Shown: positions 1-7,808, counted from the first letter of the stretch. The stretch: DNA of 35,992 bases from Rubellimicrobium arenae (GCF_017916275.1 NZ_JAFMST010000021.1:1-35992); one strand, 5' to 3'. The notes: a model not told the origin generated them from the letters alone. A program made the numbers and translations.

Positions 1-495
1 CCAGGCAACCCCCAGCCGCTCACCCCTCCAACAAGGTCCCGTCCAGCCCGCCAACCCCGCTTCCGCGCCGCCAGCGTCCGACCGTGGAGGCAGCTTCTAG
101 ACAGAGATTCGCAAGAGTGGAAGACCTATTCGAGCCAACCTGCGCTTTCCCTGTCGTCAGCCTCCCCGCTTGAACCCTGCCAAGCGGCGTGGACAACCTA
201 TCTGGGAAGCCGCTCCTTGGGGTTCAAGACCCTGGAACAGAGAAAGACGGCCAGGGTCCATTAGGCCCGACCTCAGAAGTGCGGGATAAGTATTCCTGCG
301 ATCCGGCGGGCGTCAGGACAAACGAAGTCACCGCGTCGGCTGGCATCCTCGGGCTTCTCTGGCGGGTCACGGGACCGAAAGGTTCCCATCTGGAGGCGGA
401 ATCATAGGGGGCACCCGACGTGAACCAGAAGGGGTCATGGCTCGTTGTGGAGCGTGTCGAGCAATTTGTCCCCTTCCCCCGCCCATGTAGGCCCG
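1..495. other. Unassigned left-end intergenic region
   Basis: I see no recognisable gene here. The first ~90 bases are pyrimidine-rich; the rest is less GC-biased than the coding parts of the window. A GTG-initiated open frame at 189-407 (72 codons) has no recognisable domain and no good ribosome binding site, so I do not call it. The clearest structure is the inverted repeat at 169-228, listed separately. The region presumably carries the promoter of the DHH phosphoesterase gene, but I could not pick convincing -35/-10 hexamers. Confidence 0.5.
169..228. repeat. Imperfect inverted repeat with 20-nt arms
   Basis: CTTGAACCC at 169-177 is matched exactly by its reverse complement GGGTTCAAG at 220-228. 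The inner part of the arms also pairs (AGCGGC at 183-188 with GCCGCT at 209-214), leaving a five-base mismatched bulge and a ~20-base loop. It could form a long hairpin in RNA or be a protein site. It lies about 270 bases before the DHH gene, with no T-run after it, so it is not a typical intrinsic terminator. Confidence 0.5.
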
Positions 496-1515
496 ATGTT
501 CAGATCGGCCCTGGACCACATGGTTCAGGATCGTCCCGTGCTAGTGGTCGCGCATTTCGATGCCGACGGGCTTTCGGCCGCGGCAGTCCTAGCGAGAAGT
601 CTCCGCGCCGCTGGACGGTCCGTCGATGTCCGGATCACGGGGAAAGGTGAGTCGCCTTGGGCGCCCGAGTTCAGGCGCGAGTTGGAGCAGAGCGTTCCAG
701 CCGGGCTCCTGGTCACGGACCTCGGCGTCCGCGCGGCGGAAATCCTGCCCGGAACGCCGACCGTGCTGATCGACCACCATGTTCCCTCCGGCATCCCGGC
801 CAACTCGACCGTCGTGTCCGGGAACGGGTGGAAGCCGGAACCGACGTCGGCCCTGCTCGCGTACTGGTGCGCCCAGGCGGTCGGCCCGGCGGACGACCTT
901 CTTTGGCTGGCGGCCATGGGGCTGGTTGGAGACATGGCCGATGATGCGGGCTTTCCCGAGCTTGCCGAAGCGCAGGCCCGCTACGGCAAGACCGCGATCC
1001 GCGATGCCGTGTCGCTGATCAACGCGCCACGGCGGACCGCTCGTGGGGACCCTACGGCAGCGCTGGCGCTCCTGCTCCGTTGCGATTCGCCCAAGGACCT
1101 CCTCAAGGGCGGCCATCCAGAAACCGCGGAACTCCACGCCGCCAAGGCCGAGGTCGCAGCCGCGGTGGAGGCCGCCAGACGAATTGCACCCAAGGTGCGG
1201 GGCGATGTGGCTTTGATCCGCTTCCACACCGCCTGCCAGATCCATCCGCTCATCGCCCAGCAATGGCGGGGCCGGTTGAAGGACAAGATCGTGATCGCCG
1301 CGAACACCGGCTACCGCGAAGGCTGGGTCCACTTCGCCGCGCGCACCGCCGCCGGCACCGACCTAATCGCCTTCCTCGCCGCTCATCGCCCTCCCGGCGC
1401 GGGTGATGAGTATGGCAATGGCCACGTCCAGGCGACCGGCGGGGCACTGCGCCCGAAGGACTGGAACGCCTTCATCGCCGGAATCGGCTTTCCCGAGGAA
1501 CAGGTGCCCACATGA
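496..1515 (+). CDS. DHH/DHHA1-family phosphoesterase (RecJ-like)
   Basis: The product (339 aa from the ATG at 496) is a cytoplasmic metal-dependent phosphoesterase of the DHH superfamily, which includes RecJ exonuclease and nanoRNases. Visible motifs are HFDADG (about residues 20-25), TDLG with D75, the name-giving D93-H94-H95, a later GDMADDAG metal-site motif, and near the C-terminus a GNGHVQATGG stretch typical of the DHHA1 substrate-binding domain. The frame is open upstream to a TTG at 445, but the ATG at 496 or 520 fits better with the conserved core beginning at DRPVLVVAHFDADG. None of these starts has a strong Shine-Dalgarno. Its stop overlaps the start of the UV endonuclease gene (ATGA at 1512-1515), which suggests joint translation and a nucleic-acid repair or degradation role. 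The exact substrate cannot be read from the sequence. Confidence 0.85.
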   Translation: MFRSALDHMVQDRPVLVVAHFDADGLSAAAVLARSLRAAGRSVDVRITGKGESPWAPEFRRELEQSVPAGLLVTDLGVRAAEILPGTPTVLIDHHVPSGIPANSTVVSGNGWKPEPTSALLAYWCAQAVGPADDLLWLAAMGLVGDMADDAGFPELAEAQARYGKTAIRDAVSLINAPRRTARGDPTAALALLLRCDSPKDLLKGGHPETAELHAAKAEVAAAVEAARRIAPKVRGDVALIRFHTACQIHPLIAQQWRGRLKDKIVIAANTGYREGWVHFAARTAAGTDLIAFLAAHRPPGAGDEYGNGHVQATGGALRPKDWNAFIAGIGFPEEQVPT

Positions 1516-2672
1516 CCGATCGTCCCCTCAGGCTCGGCTTTCCCGTCAAGGTGATGGGCCGCCCCGACCTCAAGAGCAACGACACCCGCGGCTGGCGCAA
1601 GGAGCCGCACCTCAAGACCTCGCTCGAATACGTGGACGCGATCCTCGACTACCTCGTGAAGGTCGAGATCGACATGTACCGGATGTCCTCGGACCTCGCG
1701 CCCTACGCCACGCACCCCGACATGCCGCAGTTCCACAACATGGTGGCCGAGAGCGACGCCGAACTGGCCGCCTTCGGCAGGAAGGCGCGCGAGCTCGACA
1801 TCCGGCTGTCGTTCCATCCGTCGCAGTTCGTCCTTCTCAACAGTCCCGACCCGGAGCTGACGCGAAAGAGCATCTGGGACCTGTCCTCCCAGGCCGAGAT
1901 GCTGGACCGCATGGGCCTTGGTCCCGAGGCGGTGATGGTGACCCATGTGGGCGGCGTCTACGGCGACCGGGAGGAAAGCCGCGCCCGCTGGATCGACGGC
2001 TACAACCAGTGCCCCGAGCATGTGCGGCGGCGCCTCGTGCTGGAGAATGACGACATCCGCTTTTCCGCCGCCGACGTGCTCTGGATCCATGACCGCTGCG
2101 GCGTGCGCTGCGTCTTCGACTACCAGCACTACTGGTGCCTGAACCCCGAAGGGCTGGAGCTTCGCCCGACCTTCGAGCGGTTCATCCGGTCCTGGCCCGA
2201 GGGCGTGCGGCCCAAGATGCACTTCTCTTCGCCGCGCACCGAGATGCGGGAGGTCAAGCGCAAGGTCACCGACAAGGACCGCGAAGCGATCAAGGCGGGC
2301 AAGGACCTCAAGGGCCTCGCGGCGCCGATCAAAGCCACGTCGCGCATCAAGACCGTCCTCGTGCCGCCGATCTGGACCGGGCACGCCGACTTCACGAACC
2401 CCTTCGAGTTCGCGACCTTCATGCGGATGGCCGAAGGGCTGGATTTCGACGTCATGCTCGAGAGCAAGACCAAGGACCTTTCCCTCCTCAAGCTCAAGAC
2501 GGACCTGCTCCGCTACGCCCCGGACGTGGCGGCGCGCTTTGGCACCGGGCCTGACGACGCCCGCGAGATGGCCGAGGTCGAGCGGATGCTCGACACGGGC
2601 GTGGAGGCCGAGGAAGAGGCTGACGTGGACGAGGGCGGCCTGTCGGCCACCCCCGAGCAGGCCCGCGCCTGA
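1512..2672 (+). CDS. uvsE: UV damage endonuclease UvsE/UVDE family
   Basis: This 386-residue protein matches the UVDE family, metal-dependent TIM-barrel endonucleases that nick DNA 5' of UV photoproducts and other lesions, starting an excision route independent of UvrABC. Family landmarks are the start LRLGFPVKVMG, the segment YRMSSDLAPYATHP, the highly conserved SFHPSQFVLLNSPDP, the VTHVGG strand, VLENDD, and the metal-site stretch FDYQHYWCLNP. It is longer than typical UvsE (about 300 residues) because of a basic insert after residue ~245 and an acidic C-terminal tail (EAEEEADVDEGG). It overlaps the preceding DHH phosphoesterase by four bases and ends one base from the converging aldo/keto reductase gene. 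Presence in a probable pigmented or surface-dwelling alphaproteobacterium is consistent with UV exposure, but that is inference. Confidence 0.9.
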   Translation: MTDRPLRLGFPVKVMGRPDLKSNDTRGWRKEPHLKTSLEYVDAILDYLVKVEIDMYRMSSDLAPYATHPDMPQFHNMVAESDAELAAFGRKARELDIRLSFHPSQFVLLNSPDPELTRKSIWDLSSQAEMLDRMGLGPEAVMVTHVGGVYGDREESRARWIDGYNQCPEHVRRRLVLENDDIRFSAADVLWIHDRCGVRCVFDYQHYWCLNPEGLELRPTFERFIRSWPEGVRPKMHFSSPRTEMREVKRKVTDKDREAIKAGKDLKGLAAPIKATSRIKTVLVPPIWTGHADFTNPFEFATFMRMAEGLDFDVMLESKTKDLSLLKLKTDLLRYAPDVAARFGTGPDDAREMAEVERMLDTGVEAEEEADVDEGGLSATPEQARA

Positions 2673-2673
2673 C

Positions 2674-3666
2674 TTACCAGAGCTGGTGCACGTGGGGCGC
2701 GATGCGCGAGCGGTAGATCTCGCGCACGACCTCCATGGTGCCCTCGTCGAGGGGCGGCAACTGCCCCGCCGCGGCGTTGGACCGGGCCTGATCGGCGTTC
2801 TTGGCCCCGGGGATCACCACCGACACGGCGTCCTCCATCAGGCACCAGCGCAGCGCCACCCGAGCCATCGGCACGTCGCCCGGCAGCGCCGCCCGCACGG
2901 CCTCCACCGCGTCGAGCGCGATGTTGAAGGGGACGCCCGAGAAGGTCTCGCCCTTGTCGAAGGCCGCGCCCTCGCGGTTAAAGGCCCGGTGGTCGTCGGC
3001 GGCGAATTGCGAGTCGCGCGACATCTTGCCGCTCAGCAACCCCGAGGCCAGCGGCACCCGCGCGATCACCGCCACATGCTTCTTCAGGGCCTGGGGGAAG
3101 AACAGCTCGGCCGGGCGCTGGCGGAACATGTTCCAGATGATCTGGACCGACACGACGCCCGGGAACTCGATGGCCTTGAGCGCCTCCTCAACCTTTTCGA
3201 CCGACACGCCGTAGTGCCGGATCTTGCCCGCTGCCGCGAGGTCGTCGAGGATGTGGAACACCTCGGGCATGTAGTAGACAGGCGTCGGCGGGCAGTGGAG
3301 CTGCACGAGATCCAGCGTATCCACGCCGAGGTTCTGCAGGCTCCGGTTGACGAAAGCCGTCAGATTTTCGCGGTTGTAGCCTTCGGCCACATGCGGGTTG
3401 AGCCGCCGCCCGGCCTTGGTCGCCACGATCGGACGTTCGCCGCCACGCTCCTTCAGGACCTCGCGGATGATCCGTTCCGACCGCCCGTCCCCGTACACGT
3501 CGGCCGTGTCGATGAAGTTCACCCCGTTATCCAGAGCCGCATGAAGCGCGGCGCGGGCGTCCTGCTCGGACACCTCGCCCCAGGTGCCGCCGATGGCCCA
3601 GGCGCCGAAGCCGATCCCTGCCACCTGCCATCCTGTCCGGCCGAAGTCCCGTGTCACCATCGTCAT
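2674..3666 (-). CDS. Aldo/keto reductase
   Basis: A 330-residue NAD(P)H-dependent oxidoreductase of the AKR superfamily (TIM barrel). The catalytic tetrad is visible as D53 and Y58 in FIDTADVYGDGRSE, K84 in IVATKAG and H124 in LVQLHCPP. The C-terminal part VSVVIPGAKNADQ is the usual cofactor phosphate-binding segment of the barrel. The start at 3666 (MTMVTRDFGRTG) places the conserved first strand at the N-terminus; a second in-frame ATG is six bases downstream, and the frame remains open further upstream without reason to extend it. The closest known groups reduce sugars or aldehydes and include L-fucose/D-arabinose-type dehydrogenases, but I cannot name the substrate. It is divergently arranged with the TerC gene (154-base gap) and convergent with uvsE, so it looks monocistronic. 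Confidence 0.88.
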   Translation of the reverse strand: MTMVTRDFGRTGWQVAGIGFGAWAIGGTWGEVSEQDARAALHAALDNGVNFIDTADVYGDGRSERIIREVLKERGGERPIVATKAGRRLNPHVAEGYNRENLTAFVNRSLQNLGVDTLDLVQLHCPPTPVYYMPEVFHILDDLAAAGKIRHYGVSVEKVEEALKAIEFPGVVSVQIIWNMFRQRPAELFFPQALKKHVAVIARVPLASGLLSGKMSRDSQFAADDHRAFNREGAAFDKGETFSGVPFNIALDAVEAVRAALPGDVPMARVALRWCLMEDAVSVVIPGAKNADQARSNAAAGQLPPLDEGTMEVVREIYRSRIAPHVHQLW

Positions 3667-3820
3667 CGCGCGCCTCCCTGACCAGCCGGTCCCCAGGGCC
3701 GGCAGTCCCATCCATGCCAAGCCCATGGGAGAGGGGCAACCCGCGAGCCGCCCTTGCCGGGGTTGTGGTCCGCACCGAAGTATGATGCACCCGACGCGGT
3801 CCCGCAGTCAGAGGAGCAGC

Positions 3821-4492
3821 ATGGAAATCCTAACCTACCCGGGCCTCATGGCCCTTCTCCAGGTAGTGGCCATCGACCTCGTCCTGGCGGGCGACAACGC
3901 CGTGGTGATCGGCCTGGCCGCCGCCGGCCTCCCGCGCGATCAGCGGAACCGGGCCATCCTGGTCGGCATCCTTGCCGCGACCGTGCTGCGCATCTTCTTC
4001 GCGGCGATCACCACCCAGCTCCTGGCACTGACAGGGCTTCTCCTCGCCGGCGGCATCCTGCTGCTCTGGGTGTGCTGGAAGATGTGGCGCGAGCTGCGGG
4101 AAGGCCACGACGTCGAGGAGCAGGCCGCGACCGAGGCCCTCGCCGGGGAGGACCTGAATGCCGACGGGCGCGTGGCGGGCGGCGCCCCGCGCAAGACCTT
4201 CGCCCAGGCGGCGACGCAGATCGTCGTGGCCGATGTGTCCATGTCGCTCGACAACGTGCTTGCGGTGGCGGGCGCGGCACGCGACCACTTCACGGTCCTG
4301 ATCATCGGGCTCGTGCTGTCGATCGCGCTGATGGGCCTGGCCTCGACCTTCATCGCGCGGCTGATCGGCCGATACCGCTGGATCGCCTATGTCGGTCTTC
4401 TCATCATCCTTTACGTGGCTCTCAAGATGATCTGGGAGGGCTGGCACGAAGTGGAGGCCGACGTCCTGACCTTCGTGAGCGCAAGCCTCTGA
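3821..4492 (+). CDS. TerC-family integral membrane protein (YjbE-type)
   Basis: A 223-residue inner-membrane protein of the TerC superfamily, linked in other bacteria to metal (Mn2+) efflux or tellurite resistance. The hallmark acidic, polar membrane motifs are present twice: IDLVLAGDNAVVIGLAA near residue 18-34 and VADVSMSLDNVLAVAGAA in the second half, consistent with an internal duplication of three to four helices each. A soluble loop with EEQAATEALAGEDLNADG and a basic patch separates the halves. The ATG at 3821 follows GAGGAGC at a suitable spacing, so the longer open frame upstream is not used. A GC-rich hairpin lies 12 bases after the stop. Transported ion unknown; Mn2+ is the best family-based guess. 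Confidence 0.88.
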   Translation: MEILTYPGLMALLQVVAIDLVLAGDNAVVIGLAAAGLPRDQRNRAILVGILAATVLRIFFAAITTQLLALTGLLLAGGILLLWVCWKMWRELREGHDVEEQAATEALAGEDLNADGRVAGGAPRKTFAQAATQIVVADVSMSLDNVLAVAGAARDHFTVLIIGLVLSIALMGLASTFIARLIGRYRWIAYVGLLIILYVALKMIWEGWHEVEADVLTFVSASL

Positions 4493-4504
4493 CCCGGCGT
4501 CCCG

Positions 4505-4522
4505 CCGCCTGATCTCAGGCGG
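4505..4522 (+). terminator. Perfect palindrome after TerC gene, probable terminator stem
   Basis: CCGCCTG-ATCT-CAGGCGG forms a 7-bp GC-rich stem with a four-base loop, 12 bases past the TerC stop. It is not followed by a T-run, so it may be a weak or Rho-assisted terminator. Because it would overlap a possible GTG start at 4522, it also argues that the Mch reading begins at the ATG at 4558. Confidence 0.5.
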
Positions 4523-4557
4523 TGGAACCAGATGGCGGGGCCGGTCGTCCCTCCGGC

Positions 4558-5541
4558 ATGGATCTTCAGGCCACCCCCTCTGCCCGCCTTTCGCTGAACG
4601 CGAGGGCGGGCGAACTTGCCGACGTGATGATACGGGACGCCGCCCGACTCCGGGTCGGCTTAGCCCGCAGCCCCCAGGGCGCCACGTTCATCGACTGCGG
4701 GCACCGCCATCCGGGCAGCCACGAAGCGGGACTCCGCCTTGCCGCGATCTGCATGGGCGGGCTGGCCGAGGCGTCTCTGGTGCCGTCCCGCTCGGGCCCG
4801 CTGCCCTGGACGGTCATGGTACGAACCAGTCAACCCTGGCTGGCATGTCTGGCGAGCCAGTACGCCGGATGGCACCTCGATGGCCCTCACGGCCTGCCGC
4901 TGATGGGGTCCGGCCCAGCGCGCGTGCTGGCGCGGCGCGAGAGCCTGTTCGACGAGATCACTCACCGTGAAGACCCCGGTCGCGCTGTCCTCGTGCTGGA
5001 GGGCGAGGTGCCCCCAACCCCCAGGCTGGCCCAGGACGCAGCCGAGGCCTGCGGCGTGACGCCGGAGCGGATGACCGTGCTCCACGCCCGGACGGGCAGT
5101 CTGGCGGGCATGGTCCAGATTGCCGCGCGGGTCCTCGAATGCGCCGTGCAGAAGGCGCGGCTGATGGGCTTCGACCTGTCCCGCCTGTCTGACGCCATCG
5201 GGACCGCACCCGTTGGGGTAGTCCATCCGGACACCCGGATCGCCATGGGGCGAGCGAACGACGCCATCATCTACGGCGGACAGGTGCATCTGTTCGTCAC
5301 CGGGCCAGCGCGGTCCGCGAAGGAGCTAGCCGAAGGCCTGCCCAGTCGCACCTCGGCCGACTGGGGCCAGGGCTTCTCCGACGTCTACGACGCGGCCGGC
5401 CATGATTTCGCCCGGATCGACGGCGGCTTCTTCAGCCCCGCCGAAGTCGCGGTGACGGCCCTGGACAGCGGCGATACCTTCCGTGCAGGCACGAGCGATC
5501 CCGCCCGCCTGAGCGGCGCCACCGGAGCACCGTCCCCCTGA
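4558..5541 (+). CDS. mch: Methenyltetrahydromethanopterin cyclohydrolase (Mch)
   Basis: The 327-residue product matches Mch across its length. Mch interconverts methenyl- and formyl-tetrahydromethanopterin (or the bacterial dephospho form) in formaldehyde oxidation. Conserved stretches include RLSLNARAGELAD, ICMGGLAEASL, LACLASQYAGWHL, MGSGPARVLARRE, HARTGSLAGMVQIAARVLE, AMGRANDAIIYGGQVHLFV and a C-terminal FFSPAEVAVTALDSG. The common APTxSLAGS motif is altered to ARTGSLAGM, and AMGRTNDA to AMGRANDA, so it is somewhat divergent. A GTG at 4522 could add 12 residues, but it sits inside a palindrome and family proteins start close to the SLN motif. No other H4MPT-pathway gene (fae, mtdB, fhc, mptG-like) is within the window; it lies between a TerC gene and a glycoside hydrolase. 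The assignment is firm; the physiological partner genes must be elsewhere or missing. Confidence 0.88.
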   Translation: MDLQATPSARLSLNARAGELADVMIRDAARLRVGLARSPQGATFIDCGHRHPGSHEAGLRLAAICMGGLAEASLVPSRSGPLPWTVMVRTSQPWLACLASQYAGWHLDGPHGLPLMGSGPARVLARRESLFDEITHREDPGRAVLVLEGEVPPTPRLAQDAAEACGVTPERMTVLHARTGSLAGMVQIAARVLECAVQKARLMGFDLSRLSDAIGTAPVGVVHPDTRIAMGRANDAIIYGGQVHLFVTGPARSAKELAEGLPSRTSADWGQGFSDVYDAAGHDFARIDGGFFSPAEVAVTALDSGDTFRAGTSDPARLSGATGAPSP

Positions 5542-5660
5542 TCCCGCGGACTCGCACGTGCTGCCTGACCGGCTGCGCACGTTGGGGCCGTCGCCCGGTC
5601 CGCACGGGCAATCCATGACCCGCCGTCCACCTTGAACTCTGCTTTCGTCCAGCCAAGTAG

Positions 5661-5697
5661 CTGCCCGGACCGGACCCGAACAGGGCAGCGGAGGAGG
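5661..5697 (+). promoter_or_regulatory. Inverted repeat and strong ribosome binding site before the glycoside hydrolase
   Basis: CTGCCC at 5661-5666 is repeated inverted as GGGCAG at 5683-5688, directly before a very strong Shine-Dalgarno GGAGGAGGA (5690-5698). No ATG, GTG or TTG follows at proper spacing; the codon seven bases after GGAGGAGG is ATC (5705). This ribosome binding site therefore decides the start of the downstream gene in favour of a non-standard codon. Confidence 0.55.
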
Positions 5698-5704
5698 ACA
5701 CGCC

Positions 5705-7201
5705 ATCGCCAACGACCTGACCAAGTTCACCCCGCCTGTCCGGCAGGACGGGCGTGACCGGACCGATCTCCCCTGGGTCGAGGCCGCGCCAGGCGCGCCC
5801 TACTTCGTGACGGAGTCCGGCGTGCCCTGGACGCCCATCGGGCAGAATGATGCGATCACCTGGCCCGAGCTCGAGGGTCTCTTCCGCCGCAAGGACCTGC
5901 CGGCAGTGGATCGCCACCTGTCGTGGCTGGCGTCGAACGGGGTCACCTGCCTGCGTCTGATGCTCGAATACACCCATGGCGAGAACCGCTATCTCGAAAA
6001 ACCGGTGGGTCATTTCCAGCCCAACATGGTCCGGCTCTGGGACGACATGTTCGACCTCTGCGCCAGGCATGGGCTCCGGCTGCTCCTGACGCCGTTCGAC
6101 ACGTTCTGGCTCTGGCTTCGCTGGAGCAAGCACCCCTACAACAAAGCGAATGGCGGGCCCTGCCCCCGTCGCGGCAACATCCTGACGGACCGCGCGACAC
6201 TGGATGCGATCAAGCGGCGCATGACCTTCGTGGTCGAGCGCTGGGGCGGGAGCGGTGTGATCTTCGCGTGGGACCTTTGGAACGAGATGCACCCGGCCCA
6301 GATGGGGGACAGCGCCGAGGGCTTTGCCGTCGTGGCGACCGAGCTGAGCGACCATGTCCGGACGCTCGAGTTGCGCCTCTTCGGCCGGAGCCACCTCCAG
6401 ACGGTCTCGCTCTTCGGACCGATCCTGTATTCGCATCCCGGGGTCGCGGACACGATCTTCCGCCATCCCGGCCTCGATTTCGCCAGCACGCACCTCTATG
6501 CCGAAGGCACCATCGACCACCCGCGCAATACGGTGGACCCGGCCATCGCCGTCGGGGACCTTGTGAGGGAAGCCGTGGGGCACACGCCGCCCGACCGGCC
6601 CTACTTCGACAGCGAGCATGGGCCGATCCACCTGTTCAAGGACAAGAAGAAGACCCTTCCCGAGCCCTTTGACGATGAATACTTCCGCCATATCCAGTGG
6701 GCCCATGTCGCATCGGGCGGCGCGGGTGGCGGGATGCGTTGGCCCAACCGTCATCCTCATGTGCTGACGAAAGGAATGCGACACGCGCAACGCGTGCTGT
6801 CCGGCTTTCTACCGTTGGTCGATTGGTCCCGCTTCCGCCGCCGCAACATCAGCGCCGAAACCATCGTCTCCAACCCGGCCGTGCGGGCCTTCGCCTGCGC
6901 CGATGACGAACAGGCCGTGGTCTGGTTGCTGCGGACAGATAGCCTGGACCGGAAGGGGATGCTCGATCCCACTGCCACTCCGTTGGCGGCTCGCATCGAC
7001 CTCCCGGGACTCCGGGCCGGCACCTACGACATCATGCCCTGGGACACGCGAAAGGGCGGCCTCATGGGGCGGCAGTCCGCCGAAGTCCGGGATGGCCGCC
7101 TGTCGTTCGAGCTGCCCGCCCTCGTGACCGATGTCGCCCTCGCGGTCCGGAGGCAGGGATCGCGGTCCCCGGATCCGTGCGGGACGCCTCCGCGGGCGTG
7201 A
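5705..7201 (+). CDS. GH5-like (cellulase-fold) glycoside hydrolase, probable ATC start
   Basis: A (beta/alpha)8 glycoside hydrolase resembling family 5 and related cellulase/mannanase-fold enzymes. The acid/base glutamate is in FAWDLWNEMHP and the nucleophile glutamate in YFDSEHGPI, about 110 residues apart as expected for clan A; strand signatures such as NGVTCLRLMLEY and a C-terminal beta-domain follow. No signal peptide is evident, so it is probably cytoplasmic and would act on imported oligosaccharides. The first conventional start is GTG at 5807, but it cuts into the conserved PYFVTESGVPWTPIGQNDAI region and has no ribosome binding site. The frame is open to the ATC at 5705, which sits seven bases after GGAGGAGG, giving 498 aa. 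If ATC is not used, the conservative call is 5807-7201 (464 aa). Substrate unknown. It converges on the K+ channel gene. Confidence 0.72.
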   Translation: MANDLTKFTPPVRQDGRDRTDLPWVEAAPGAPYFVTESGVPWTPIGQNDAITWPELEGLFRRKDLPAVDRHLSWLASNGVTCLRLMLEYTHGENRYLEKPVGHFQPNMVRLWDDMFDLCARHGLRLLLTPFDTFWLWLRWSKHPYNKANGGPCPRRGNILTDRATLDAIKRRMTFVVERWGGSGVIFAWDLWNEMHPAQMGDSAEGFAVVATELSDHVRTLELRLFGRSHLQTVSLFGPILYSHPGVADTIFRHPGLDFASTHLYAEGTIDHPRNTVDPAIAVGDLVREAVGHTPPDRPYFDSEHGPIHLFKDKKKTLPEPFDDEYFRHIQWAHVASGGAGGGMRWPNRHPHVLTKGMRHAQRVLSGFLPLVDWSRFRRRNISAETIVSNPAVRAFACADDEQAVVWLLRTDSLDRKGMLDPTATPLAARIDLPGLRAGTYDIMPWDTRKGGLMGRQSAEVRDGRLSFELPALVTDVALAVRRQGSRSPDPCGTPPRA

Positions 7202-7229
7202 GCGGTAGGCCCCGCAAACCGCCCCGGCG

Positions 7230-7808
7230 TCAGTGCGCGGGATCCGGCTCCTGAGACGTCCCGGACTGGGCAGCTGCCATCTCGAGAGCACTGCGTGGTT
7301 CCTCGGCTCCGGCCTCGACCCTCGGCTCATGCCGGGGGAAGCGGGCCGCGCGCGGCGGCCGCTGCGTCTCATTCCCTTCCGGGTCGTGCATCGGCCAATA
7401 CCGCTCCATCACCAGATAGGTGAAGGAGGCCGACCAGCCGATCAGAAGCAGGCCGTTCAGCGCCTCGACCCCCGCAATGAGACGGGCATGTCCCACGGGG
7501 ACATGGTCCCCGAAGCCCAGGGATGTGTAGGTCACCACCGAGAAGTAGAGGCAGTCGAGCAGCCCGCTCACCGGGACTCCGGCGAAGCTCGGCACATTCA
7601 GGACAACCGCCAGGAGCCAGTAGGCGGCCGCGTAGGTCCAGACGGCGACGGTGTGCGCGGCAAAGGACGCCAGGACGACGGCGAGGATCCGCGCCCGCGG
7701 TGGCACGGGCAGGTCGGCCAGATGGCTGGAGGTCAGCCGCAGCGCCTCGTAGAAGATGAGGACCGTCGCCACCACGAGGACGACGGAGGCGGCCATTGCG
7801 GCGATCAT
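7230..7808 (-). CDS. Small potassium channel protein (Ion_trans_2 type)
   Basis: A 192-residue membrane protein with hydrophobic segments at about 2-22, 40-70 and 107-132 and a pore loop whose selectivity filter reads TSLGFGD (T95-D101), a variant of TxGYGD. The GFGD form is found in some genuine K+ channels. Usual bacterial Kch proteins carry a cytosolic RCK domain; here the C-terminal ~55 residues are a hydrophilic tail rich in Arg, Glu and Pro with no recognisable domain. Two further in-frame ATGs near the N-terminus make the start uncertain by a few codons. It lies after the end of the sugar operon on the same strand, 148 bases downstream, and probably has its own transcript. Confidence 0.82.
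   Translation of the reverse strand: MIAAMAASVVLVVATVLIFYEALRLTSSHLADLPVPPRARILAVVLASFAAHTVAVWTYAAAYWLLAVVLNVPSFAGVPVSGLLDCLYFSVVTYTSLGFGDHVPVGHARLIAGVEALNGLLLIGWSASFTYLVMERYWPMHDPEGNETQRPPRAARFPRHEPRVEAGAEEPRSALEMAAAQSGTSQEPDPAH

Noticed and set aside
216-236. GGTTCAAG followed by ACCC resembles a tRNA T-arm
   Set aside because: No acceptor, D-arm or anticodon arm of proper spacing can be drawn around it; it is better explained as the right arm of the inverted repeat.
437-490. Tiny cysteine-rich frame MARCGACRAICPLPPPM after AGAAGGGG
   Set aside because: Spacing from the GGGG to the ATG is only two bases and nothing else supports it; it lies against the start region of the DHH gene.
5617-5619. 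ATG upstream of the glycoside hydrolase as a conventional start
   Set aside because: It is not in the hydrolase reading frame, so it cannot replace the ATC or GTG start.
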